Assembly: GCA_035640035.1 (NCBI GenBank)
Contig: DASQWX010000231.1
Location: forward strand, 1 to 14,555
Direction of reading: 5' to 3'
Origin: 13-2-20CM-68-14 sp035640035
GTDB lineage: Bacteria; Actinomycetota; Thermoleophilia; Gaiellales; Gaiellaceae
DNA length: 14,555 bases
Shown: positions 5,838 through 12,381 of the stretch, piece after piece
How positions within the stretch are numbered: the first letter of the stretch is position 1
Layout of the letters: each line of letters opens with the position of its first letter
Notes under the pieces: model-generated
Database searches by the model: none
Told to the model about the DNA's origin: nothing
What the model saw: the letters and a program-made list of their open reading frames with translations, nothing else
Translations under genes and position numbers: made by a program

Positions 5838-8579
5838 ATGGAACACGAAAGCGCGGTGGAGGAACGTCTGACGCGGGTCGAGCGCCGGCTGCACGAGGTG
5901 GAGCTGGAGCTGCTCGAGCTACGCGGCGCCGCGGCGGCGGCTCCTTCCGGTTGGCAGCGCGTGCGGCCGCCGGTGGAGGAGCGAGCTCCCGCGGCACCGA
6001 CGACCCCGCCGCCGCCCGTGCCGCCTCAGCCCCCGCTCGACCGTAGCGCGTGGGAAGCAGTCCCCCCCGTCCGGTCGATGTTCTCGGACCGAGACCTGAC
6101 GGTCGGCGATCTGCTCGGGGCGCGGGCGCTTGCCTGGGCGGGCGGCGTCGTCACCCTGCTCGGGATCGTTCTCCTCTTCGTTCTGGCGGTCAACCGCGGC
6201 TGGATCGGACCGGTTGCGCGGGTCGGGATCGGGGCGGTCGTGTCGGCGATCGTCTTCGGCGGTGGCCTCTGGCTCCAGCGCCGGTACGGTCAGACCTACT
6301 CGGCACTCGCCGCCGTGGGCGCCGGAATCGCAGGCGCGTACGCGACGCTCCTTGCGGCCGCAGCGCTGTACGACCTCCTGCCGGCGCTCGTGGCGCTCGG
6401 GATCGCCGGCGGGATCGCGGCGGTGGGAGTCGCGACGTCGCTCTTCTGGGGCTCGGAGATCGTCGCCGGCATCGGGCTGATCGGCGCGATGCTCGTGCCC
6501 GTCGCGGTCGTCTTCGACGGCGGCCTTACCGTGCTCGGAACCGGGTTCGTCGCGTTGATGCTCGCGGCTGCCGGCGTCGTGGGAGTGGTGCGGCGGTGGC
6601 CGGCGCTGCTGGTCTGTGCGGCGGCGGCAAGCCTGCCCCAGATCGCCGATGTGGTCGCGGAGGCCGATCCCCGGTCGGCGAGGGCGTCGGTGCTTGGAGC
6701 CGCATTCGCGCTCCTCTACGCCGCCATCGGGATCGCGCTTCAGCGGAGGCGTCGGGGCCCGCAGCTCGACGGCTTCCCTGCAAGCTTCGTTCTCGGCGGC
6801 GCCGTCGTCGGAGGCGGGACCGCTCTCCTGCTCTACGAAGGCCACGCTGAGGGGCTGGCGCTTCTCGCCGCTGCCGCTCCGTTCGCTCTGGCCGCGGCCT
6901 ACTTCTTCCCGCAGTCGCGCGACCGGGAGCTGAGCGCGTTGCTCGCTGCGCTTGCCCTGGCCCTCGGCGCCGTCGCTGTTTCGGATCTCCTCTCCGGGCC
7001 GACGCTCGCAGTCGCGTGGGCGGCGGAAGCGGCCGTTCTTTGCTGGCTCGCCGATCGGACGCGCGAGCCACGCTTCCAGCTCACAGCGTTCGCCTACTTC
7101 GCGCTCGCCGTGGTGCATGCGATCGGCTTCGATGCCCCGCCGGTGCAGTGGGCGACGGCCTCTATGAGTCCGGGCCATGGCGTGCTCGGCGCCGTCGCCG
7201 CCGCACTCTCGGCCGCCGTCATCGCACACTTCACGCGGGGCGCCCACCGGCTCGAGGCACACGGAGTCTTCGCGCGGCTCGACGGCGTGTTCGCGAACCT
7301 CGCACAGGAGCAGCAGAAGGTGCGCGTCGCGTTCGCGTCGACGGCCGGCTTGCTTGCGATGTACGCCGCCTCGCTCGGGCTCTTGCATGCCTTCGTACGG
7401 CTGATGCCGCACGTCGCCCACTCGTTCGAGTGGGGACACGTTGCGGTGACGGGCATGTTCGCCGCGGTCGGCGTCGTCGTTCTCGTAGCCGGCCTGCGGC
7501 GCGGCTCGCGGCCGACCGAGCTCGCGGCGGTCGCCTGGCTGGGGCTCGCGCTGATGATCCACGCCGTCTACGACCTCGACAAGCTGAACTGGGAGCCGCG
7601 GTCGTACGCGTCACTCGAGGTAGCGGCCGCGGCGCTCGCGGTCGCGGTCGTGTACCAGCTGCTGAAGCCGGAGCTCACGCGGCTCAGCGCGATCACCGTC
7701 GTCGCCGCCCTGACGAGCCCGTTACTCGGATGCCTGGCGGTTCTTGTGCTCGTCGGACGAGACCTCGGCGGACGGCCGGAAGGCGTGGCGCTGCTCACGC
7801 TCGCGCTCGTGTACGGGTTTGCCGCCGTCGCCGTCTACCGGCGCCAGCGCGACCTCAGCACCTTGCTCTGGTCGATCGCGCTCGTCGTCTGGGCGGGAGC
7901 CTCGCTCGACCTCGTGCACGGCACGTGGCGCGTGCTCGCCTGGGCGGCAGCGGCGGTAGCACTCGCCGGCATCGCGCGGCAGATCGTGGACGAACGACTC
8001 ATCCTGGCCGCTCTCGCCTTGCTCGGCCTCGCGCTTGGGCACACGCTCGTGCTCGAGGCCCCGCCGACCGATCTCTTCGTCTCGAGTCGCCACCCCGGTG
8101 AAGGAATCCCTGCGCTCGTGTGCGTCGCGGGAGCCCTCGCCGCGTTGGTCGGCCTCGCTCGGTCCCTCGAGTTCACGGAACTGCGCGCTCTTCGCTCATT
8201 GAGTCGCCACGCCGCCTGGACCGTCGGCGCGCTCGTCGTCTTCGCGGCTTCGTTGGGAATCCTCGAGGCCGCCGAGGCCATCGGAATGGCCGGCGTCGTC
8301 AGGGACTTCCAGCACGGTCAATCCGTCGTCAGCGCCTTCTGGGGCGTCCTCGGCCTCGTCGCGCTGTACGCCGGTCTCCGGCGGCGCCGACGCACGTTGC
8401 GATACGGCGGCTTCGCTCTCTTCGGGTTCAGCCTCGCGAAGCTCTTCCTCTACGACCTGGCGGCGCTGAGCTCGATCACGCGGGCGCTTTCATTCCTCGC
8501 GGTCGGTGCGGTGCTGTTGCTCGGCGGGTTCTTCTATCAGCGCCTGAGCGCGGAGCTTGAGGAACGCCCGGCCGCCTGA
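5838..8579 (+). CDS. DUF2339 large polytopic membrane protein
   Basis: This 913-residue protein starts with a short charged heptad-like helix (about 3-30, EERLTRVERRLHEVELELLEL), probably a coiled coil. A Pro/Ala-rich linker (about 46-68) follows. Then comes the DUF2339 opening signature: DLTVGDLLGARALAWAGGVV, hydrophobic helix, and NRGWIGPVARVGIG. The rest is a long ladder of hydrophobic helices (more than 20 likely spans) to the C-terminal YQRLSAELEER. This layout, coiled coil then linker then very many spans, is how DUF2339 'predicted membrane proteins' look. Their function is unknown, and suggestions of envelope roles are inference. The ATG at 5838 lies 7 nt after a -10-like box. The gene appears monocistronic, since a new -10-like site lies before the next gene and the spacer is 23 nt. 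A 547-codon antisense frame inside it is a GC-driven shadow. Confidence 0.9.
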   Translation: MEHESAVEERLTRVERRLHEVELELLELRGAAAAAPSGWQRVRPPVEERAPAAPTTPPPPVPPQPPLDRSAWEAVPPVRSMFSDRDLTVGDLLGARALAWAGGVVTLLGIVLLFVLAVNRGWIGPVARVGIGAVVSAIVFGGGLWLQRRYGQTYSALAAVGAGIAGAYATLLAAAALYDLLPALVALGIAGGIAAVGVATSLFWGSEIVAGIGLIGAMLVPVAVVFDGGLTVLGTGFVALMLAAAGVVGVVRRWPALLVCAAAASLPQIADVVAEADPRSARASVLGAAFALLYAAIGIALQRRRRGPQLDGFPASFVLGGAVVGGGTALLLYEGHAEGLALLAAAAPFALAAAYFFPQSRDRELSALLAALALALGAVAVSDLLSGPTLAVAWAAEAAVLCWLADRTREPRFQLTAFAYFALAVVHAIGFDAPPVQWATASMSPGHGVLGAVAAALSAAVIAHFTRGAHRLEAHGVFARLDGVFANLAQEQQKVRVAFASTAGLLAMYAASLGLLHAFVRLMPHVAHSFEWGHVAVTGMFAAVGVVVLVAGLRRGSRPTELAAVAWLGLALMIHAVYDLDKLNWEPRSYASLEVAAAALAVAVVYQLLKPELTRLSAITVVAALTSPLLGCLAVLVLVGRDLGGRPEGVALLTLALVYGFAAVAVYRRQRDLSTLLWSIALVVWAGASLDLVHGTWRVLAWAAAAVALAGIARQIVDERLILAALALLGLALGHTLVLEAPPTDLFVSSRHPGEGIPALVCVAGALAALVGLARSLEFTELRALRSLSRHAAWTVGALVVFAASLGILEAAEAIGMAGVVRDFQHGQSVVSAFWGVLGLVALYAGLRRRRRTLRYGGFALFGFSLAKLFLYDLAALSSITRALSFLAVGAVLLLGGFFYQRLSAELEERPAA

Positions 8580-8590
8580 CACACCCGTAG

Positions 8591-8596
8591 TACGCT
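8591..8596 (+). promoter_or_regulatory. Leaderless-type -10 box before the 96-residue gene
   Basis: TACGCT fits the actinobacterial TANNNT -10 element and lies 6 nt before the GTG at 8603. The predicted transcription start would coincide with the start codon. No convincing -35 is visible at 16-18 nt spacing, which is common for such promoters. Confidence 0.45.
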
Positions 8597-8602
8597 CGCG
8601 GC

Positions 8603-8893
8603 GTGGAAGAACCGGCGGCACTCACCGATCCGGCCTCGTGGCTCGTCGACCACGCCGACCAGCCCGACGTCGTCGAGGTCAACCTCACCGACGCGAGCAC
8701 CCACATCCTGCTTCTTCCGGCTGAGGTCTCGGCGCAACGCGCGGTCGGGATCCTGATCGGGTCGCGCGACGCGGACGAGGACCTGCCCTGGCCACCCGGC
8801 GAATGGCTCGAGACCGAGCAGGCGTACTGGATCCGGAGGAGCGCGATCGTCTCCGTGCGAATCGTCACTCGGGCACGGACGGCGACGGCATGA
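8603..8893 (+). CDS. Small unknown protein, 96 aa, coupled to aminotransferase
   Basis: I do not recognise this family. The protein is acidic at the N-terminus (EEPAALTDPASWLVDHADQPDVVEVNL) and has a hydrophobic ILLLPAEV strand. Its middle is rich in acidic residues and Pro (SRDADEDLPWPPGEWLETEQAYW), and a short basic tail ends it. There is no signal peptide, membrane span or metal motif. The pattern of short strands suggests a compact alpha/beta or all-beta fold, but that is a guess. The GTG at 8603 is supported by the TANNNT box 6 nt upstream. The TGA overlaps the ATG of the aminotransferase (ATGA, 8890-8893), so the two are translationally coupled and probably work together. It could be an accessory or regulatory partner of that enzyme. 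Confidence 0.7.
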   Translation: MEEPAALTDPASWLVDHADQPDVVEVNLTDASTHILLLPAEVSAQRAVGILIGSRDADEDLPWPPGEWLETEQAYWIRRSAIVSVRIVTRARTATA

Positions 8894-10296
8894 CCCTGCG
8901 GGACCTGCTCGCCGAGGAGTCGGGCAAGGAGCTCGAGCTCTACGCACGGACGATTAACCCGCAGTTCGTGCGGCTACTGCGCACGATCGGGTTCGACCGG
9001 CGCTGGGCGCGGGCCGAGGGCGCGTATCTCTATGACGCGGACGGCACGCGGTATCTCGATCTGCTTGGCGGCTTCGGGATGTACAACGTCGGCCGCAACA
9101 ATCCGCGCGTCCGAGCCGCCCTGATCGAAGCGCTCGAGCTGGAGACGCCCGGAAAGGTGCAGCTCGGCGTTTCGCTCCTTCCAGGCCTGCTCGCCGATGC
9201 GTTACTGAAGCGCGCGCCCTCGACGGTCGACCGGGTCCTCTTCACGAACTCTGGGACAGAGGCGGTCGAGGCTGCGCTGAAGCTCGGTCGAGCCGCGACC
9301 GGACGTTCGAAGGTCGTCTCGTGCGAGCACGGCTTCCACGGGCTGACGCTCGGCTCGCTCTCGGCAGCCGGCGACGCCGCCTTCACGCAGCGGTTCGGCC
9401 CGCTGCTGGCGGGGTTCTCGCGGGTGCCGTTCGACGATCTGGGCGCGCTCGAGGCCGCGTTGCGCGGCGAGGACGTCGCGGTCTTCATCGTCGAGCCGGT
9501 TCAGGGGCACGGGCCCTACTTCCCCTCACCGGGATATCTCGAGGGGGCGCAGCAGCTCTGCCGCCGCTTCGGGACGCTCTTCTGTGTCGACGAGGTGCAG
9601 ACCGGGTTCGGGCGGACCGGGCGGATGTTCGCGCTCGACCACTGGGGCCTCGAGCCGGATCTCGTCACGGTCGCGAAGGCGCTGTCGGGAGGCTACGTCC
9701 CAGTCGGGGCGTTGCTGATGTCGAACTCGGTCTACGAAGCCGTCTTCGACTCGCTCGAACACTCCGTCTCGCACGGCTCCACGTTCGCGCCGAACGACCT
9801 GGCGATGGCGGCCGGTCTCGCGACGCTGCAGGAGTTGGACGACGAACGCCTTCCCGAGCACGCGGCTCGGCTCGGGAACCTGCTTCTGGAGCGAACGAGG
9901 CCGCTGGTCGAGCGCTACGAAGTCGTCAGGAACGTACGGGGGCTCGGCCTGCTCTGGGCGATGGAGTTCCAGGAGCCGTCGCGAGGGAGCCGCTCGTGGC
10001 GGGTGCTCGAGCGCGTGCAGCGAGGCCTGTTCGCGCAGCTCGTCGTCGTGCCCCTCTTCAGCGACCACAAGATCCTGACCCAGGTCGCCGGGCACGACTC
10101 GAACGTGCTCAAGATCCTGCCGCCGCTCGTCCTCTCGGAAGACGACGTCAATTGGTTCGTAGAGGCGCTCGACGCAACCCTCTCGCGTGCCCAAAGGATG
10201 CCCCGTGCGATGGTGCGCTTCGCGTTGAAAGCCGCAGGGGCAAATGTTCGACAGCAGCCAGCGCCGCGGAAAATGCGGAGTATTTTTCGCGGCTAA
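8890..10296 (+). CDS. Class III PLP-dependent aminotransferase
   Basis: This 468-residue enzyme is of the acetylornithine/ornithine/GABA/putrescine aminotransferase group (fold type I, class III). Motifs, numbered from the ATG at 8890: DADGTRYLDLLGG (49-61), the phosphate-binding TNSGTEAVE (119-127), CEHGFHGLT (145-153) with the PLP-stacking aromatic, VEPVQG (201-206), DEVQTGFGRTG (234-244) with the pyridine-binding Asp234, and AKALSGGYVPVG (262-273) with the Schiff-base Lys263. The SHGSTFAPNDLA segment (294-304) supplies the second-subunit phosphate contact. All key residues are present, so it should be active. The substrate cannot be told from the sequence. A 29-codon in-frame extension to an earlier ATG at 8803 is rejected, because the ATGA overlap with the 96-residue gene and family alignment favour 8890. 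A tail of about 35 residues after the core is basic (RQQPAPRKMRSIFRG). Confidence 0.92.
   Translation: MTLRDLLAEESGKELELYARTINPQFVRLLRTIGFDRRWARAEGAYLYDADGTRYLDLLGGFGMYNVGRNNPRVRAALIEALELETPGKVQLGVSLLPGLLADALLKRAPSTVDRVLFTNSGTEAVEAALKLGRAATGRSKVVSCEHGFHGLTLGSLSAAGDAAFTQRFGPLLAGFSRVPFDDLGALEAALRGEDVAVFIVEPVQGHGPYFPSPGYLEGAQQLCRRFGTLFCVDEVQTGFGRTGRMFALDHWGLEPDLVTVAKALSGGYVPVGALLMSNSVYEAVFDSLEHSVSHGSTFAPNDLAMAAGLATLQELDDERLPEHAARLGNLLLERTRPLVERYEVVRNVRGLGLLWAMEFQEPSRGSRSWRVLERVQRGLFAQLVVVPLFSDHKILTQVAGHDSNVLKILPPLVLSEDDVNWFVEALDATLSRAQRMPRAMVRFALKAAGANVRQQPAPRKMRSIFRG
10263..10293 (+). terminator. Hairpin over the convergent gene ends (possible terminator)
   Basis: Arms at 10263-10274 and 10282-10293 pair over 12 positions around a 7-nt loop, with one G-U pair (10269/10287) when read on the + strand. 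The arms combine a GC block with an A4/T5 block. It lies across the last codons of the aminotransferase and reaches the first base of the stop overlap. On the - strand the same position is an A-C mismatch, so it is stronger for the + transcript. No U-tract follows, so it is not a classical intrinsic terminator. Confidence 0.4.
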
Positions 10297-10649
10297 AGCT
10301 CGCTGATCTCGGCGTGCCGGTCGGCGACGCAGTGGCGCGCCCAGCTTTCGGCCGCTTCGACGATCCGCCCGGCAAGCACGTCCGCGTCATGCTCGTCCTC
10401 GGGGATGTACGAGGGGTCGACCTCGATCCGCACCTGGTGCAGCGACGCCTCGGACGCCCCACCGATCTCGTGCCGCTCCTCGGACACGATCGAGACCTCG
10501 CCGACCTTCGTCAGGAGCACGTGGGCGAGGTCTTCGATCTCAGCCGGTGTCGCGGCTCGGCCGGCAAAAATCCCGAAGTTGACGCGCACTTCGAGACCGG
10601 GCGGCTCTAGGACGCGCCGGTAGAAGGCCAGCTCTGGTTCCATAGCCAT
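10293..10649 (-). CDS. Unknown 118-aa soluble protein, last gene of the DrrAB-like operon
   Basis: I do not recognise this family. From the ATG at 10649 the protein reads MAMEPELAFYRRVLEPPGLEVRVNFGIFAGRA. It then has a helix starting PAEIEDLAHVLLTKV, a strand VSIVSEERHEI, a strand HQVRIEVDPSYIP, and an acidic helical region ending in WARHCVADRHAEISEL. It looks like a small soluble alpha/beta protein with no signal or membrane span. Its frame is open upstream into the permease tail (to 10763). The ATG pair at 10649/10643 fits better because a TATGGT box lies 5 nt upstream and the preceding residues look random. It follows the ABC permease by 31 nt in the same direction. Its stop (TAG, 10293-10295) overlaps the convergent aminotransferase stop by 4 nt. 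Function unknown. Confidence 0.6.
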   Translation of the reverse strand: MAMEPELAFYRRVLEPPGLEVRVNFGIFAGRAATPAEIEDLAHVLLTKVGEVSIVSEERHEIGGASEASLHQVRIEVDPSYIPEDEHDADVLAGRIVEAAESWARHCVADRHAEISEL

Positions 10650-10680
10650 TGAAAACCATAATTGCCCTGCGGCCCGAAAG

Positions 10681-11436
10681 CTAACCTTCGCGCGGCTCCC
10701 ACTGAAAGCGACGCGCCGCGACGAAGGCGCCGACGAGGCCCCAGGCCGCGACGACGGCGACATCGCCGGGCCGATTCCAGATGTGCTGATCGTGCAGCGC
10801 GATGTCGCGGACGAGCCGAATCACGTAGACGAGCGGCAAGGCGTCCGCGATCGCGCGAAGCACTGCCGGAAACGAATGCGGCGAGAAGAACGCGCCGGAG
10901 AGGAAGGAGATCGGCAGGTAGATCGCGTTGACGACGGCCGAGGATCCTTCGGCAGACCTGATCACCGCGGTCAGGGCGAGGCCCAGCGCGGTGAACGTCG
11001 CGGCGCCGAGGAGGAGTGCCAGCGCGAGCGAGAACACGTTGTGCATGTGCGTGTGGAAGTACGCGCGGCCGAGCGCGACCATGCACACGGCCTCGAGCCC
11101 GAACGCGAGCAAGGTCGTCGCGAGCAGCGCGAGGACGTAGGCCCACGCCGGCAACGGGGTCGCGCGGAGGCGTTTCAGGATTCCGGACTCGCGCCGGATC
11201 ACTAGCATGATCGAGAGCCCCGCGAAGCCGGTCGCGATCGCCCCGTAGCCCAGCATTCCCGCGAGCAGGTAGTCAGCCGCGCGGATGTTTCCCTCGGACT
11301 TGATCCGGTCGTTGCCGTACACCGAGCCGAGCAGGAAGAACATGATCAGCGGGAGCGCGAACGTGAAGAACGCGAGCTCCCGGCTTCGCCAGTAGAGCCG
11401 CAGCTGGCTGCGAAGCTCGTGTCCGAACAGCGTCAT
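10681..11436 (-). CDS. ABC-2 type exporter permease (DrrB-like)
   Basis: This 251-residue permease of the ABC2_membrane (DrrB/NodJ-like) family has about six spans, at roughly 21-39, 54-80, 99-124, 133-160, 168-189 and 225-241. The cytoplasmic loop RRESGILKRLRATPLPAWAY (81-100) is the conserved feature of this family (E-x-G-x-x-x-R-L-R-x-x-P), where the permease contacts its ATPase. The short N-terminal amphipathic segment before TM1 (HELRSQLRLYWRSRE) is also usual. The ATG at 11436 overlaps the ATPase stop (ATGA on the - strand), and a GGAG lies 5 nt upstream. Together with the ATPase it should form a drug, lipid or antibiotic exporter, probably repressed by the divergent PadR protein. Substrate unknown. 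Confidence 0.9.
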   Translation of the reverse strand: MTLFGHELRSQLRLYWRSRELAFFTFALPLIMFFLLGSVYGNDRIKSEGNIRAADYLLAGMLGYGAIATGFAGLSIMLVIRRESGILKRLRATPLPAWAYVLALLATTLLAFGLEAVCMVALGRAYFHTHMHNVFSLALALLLGAATFTALGLALTAVIRSAEGSSAVVNAIYLPISFLSGAFFSPHSFPAVLRAIADALPLVYVIRLVRDIALHDQHIWNRPGDVAVVAAWGLVGAFVAARRFQWEPREG

Positions 11437-12284
11437 TCGGGCTCCGCCTGGGTGAGCGAGAGGTAGATCTCTTCGAGGCTGGGCCTGCGGACCTCGAGCC
11501 CCTCGAGCTCCTCGCCTCGCTCGATCGCCTCGGCCGTCAGCTCGTGGAGGACGCGTGTCGGCTCCTCGGTCTCCAGGACGACGACCTCGCCGTTCCGCCG
11601 ATAGCGGATCTCCGTGGCCGGTGCGCCGCCGACGAGCTCTTGCACGGTTCCGGAGGCGACGATGCGTCCCTCGCGCAACACGGCCACGCGGTCCGCGAGC
11701 TGCTCGACCTCGTCGAGGTAGTGCGTGGTCAGAAGGATGGTCTTGCCGAGCGCTCTGAGGGAGCGGATCGTCTCCCAGGCGCGCCGCCTCGCTCCCGGGT
11801 CGAACCCCGTCGTCGGCTCGTCGAGGAAGATCAGCTCAGGGTCGCCGACGAGCGCGAGGCCGAGGTCGAGGCGGCGGCGCTGGCCGCCGGAAAGGCGCCG
11901 GGCGCGGGTGTCCCGCTTCTCCTCGAGCCCGATCAGCTCGATGACGTCGTCGACCGGCCTCGGTTTCTCGTAGTAGCCGGCGAACTGCGCGAGCTGCTCG
12001 GCGACCGTGAGGTTCTCGTACATCGCCGAGGACTGGAGGACGACGCCGATTCGGTTGCGCCAGTCGAGCCCCGCGGCAGCCGGGTCGGCGCCGAGCACCT
12101 CGACCTCGCCGCCGTCACGCTTGCGGTAGCCCTCGAGGATCTCGATCGTGGTCGTCTTGCCCGCGCCGTTCGGGCCGAGCAGGCCGAACACTTCGCCCGC
12201 GCGAAGCTCGAAATCGATCCCTTTCAGCGCCTCGAAGTCGCCGTACGACTTCCTCAGGCCATGAACGCTGATGACGCGAGTCAC
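11433..12284 (-). CDS. ABC transporter ATP-binding protein (DrrA-like)
   Basis: This 283-residue ATPase of the DrrA/daunorubicin-resistance type starts at the GTG 12284 (MTRVISVHGLRKSYG). Motifs: Walker A GPNGAGKTT (37-45), Q-loop Gln84 (VVLQSSAMYENLTV), signature LSGGQRRR (131-138), Walker B LIFLDEP (151-157), D-loop FDP (161-163) and switch His188 (TTHYLDE). All are intact. The C-terminal part, after about 215, carries the DrrA-like ending RRPSLEEIYLSLT. GTG 12284 is preferred because the conserved family start (xxVxGLRKSYG) lies right there and a TAGATT box is 8 nt upstream. The frame stays open upstream to 12440, with an in-frame ATG at 12344 that would add 20 atypical residues (YQAPLLPRPFVEQPLDSAS). 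That ATG sits at the end of the operator palindrome, so it cannot be dismissed. Confidence 0.92.
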   Translation of the reverse strand: MTRVISVHGLRKSYGDFEALKGIDFELRAGEVFGLLGPNGAGKTTTIEILEGYRKRDGGEVEVLGADPAAAGLDWRNRIGVVLQSSAMYENLTVAEQLAQFAGYYEKPRPVDDVIELIGLEEKRDTRARRLSGGQRRRLDLGLALVGDPELIFLDEPTTGFDPGARRRAWETIRSLRALGKTILLTTHYLDEVEQLADRVAVLREGRIVASGTVQELVGGAPATEIRYRRNGEVVVLETEEPTRVLHELTAEAIERGEELEGLEVRRPSLEEIYLSLTQAEPE

Positions 12285-12292
12285 GCTGGCCG

Positions 12293-12298
12293 AATCTA
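12293..12298 (-). promoter_or_regulatory. -10 box of the DrrAB-like operon
   Basis: Read on the - strand this is TAGATT, matching TANNNT, 8 nt before the GTG at 12284. It fits a leaderless or very short-leader transcript. No clear -35 is visible. The operator palindromes lie 44-88 nt upstream of it, so a repressor there would act from upstream or by looping unless the transcript starts further up. Confidence 0.4.
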
Positions 12299-12341
12299 GC
12301 GGCTGCTCGACGAAGGGACGTGGCAGCAGGGGCGCCTGATA

Positions 12342-12358
12342 CATATCTGGTAGATACG
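12342..12358. promoter_or_regulatory. PadR operator copy 1 (imperfect palindrome)
   Basis: CATATCT GGT AGATACG: seven-base arms around a 3-nt centre, six of seven pairs matching. It lies in the divergent spacer, with its centre 23 bp from the centre of copy 2 (about two helical turns). The AT-rich palindromes stand out from the GC-rich surroundings. PadR proteins are dimeric winged-helix repressors that commonly bind palindromes next to their own gene, so assignment to the adjacent PadR is well founded but inferred. Confidence 0.7.
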
Positions 12359-12364
12359 TCCTAA

Positions 12365-12381
12365 CATATCTTCCAGATATG
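12365..12381. promoter_or_regulatory. PadR operator copy 2, overlapping padR -10 and start codon
   Basis: CATATCT TCC AGATATG is a perfect 7-3-7 palindrome. Inside it TATCTT (12367-12372) is a TANNNT -10 box, and the final ATG (12379-12381) is the start codon of the PadR gene, 6 nt downstream of that box. Repressor bound here would cover -10, transcription start and start codon at once, giving tight autorepression. Copies 1 and 2 also form one larger inverted repeat (12342-12356 with 12367-12381, 14 of 15 matching, 10-nt spacer). Confidence 0.72.

Noticed and set aside
5919..7562. 547-codon open frame on the - strand inside the DUF2339 gene
   Set aside because: It is composed mainly of Arg, Asp, Glu, His and Gly with no domain or hydrophobic core pattern, which is the antisense image of a GC-rich membrane-protein gene. 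The + strand frame has a clear family signature.
8803..8889. Earlier ATG giving the aminotransferase 29 more residues
   Set aside because: The extra residues overlap the coherent 96-residue frame and look random. The ATG at 8890 has the ATGA overlap typical of this genome.
9321..10610. 429-codon + strand frame overlapping the aminotransferase and the 118-residue gene
   Set aside because: It is an Arg/Ala/Gly-rich shadow in another frame, contradicted by the intact aminotransferase motifs.
10650..10763. N-terminal extension of the 118-residue protein to 10763
   Set aside because: It runs into the permease coding region and its residues (Ser/Arg/Pro-rich) look like a frame shadow. The ATG at 10649 has a -10-like box just upstream.
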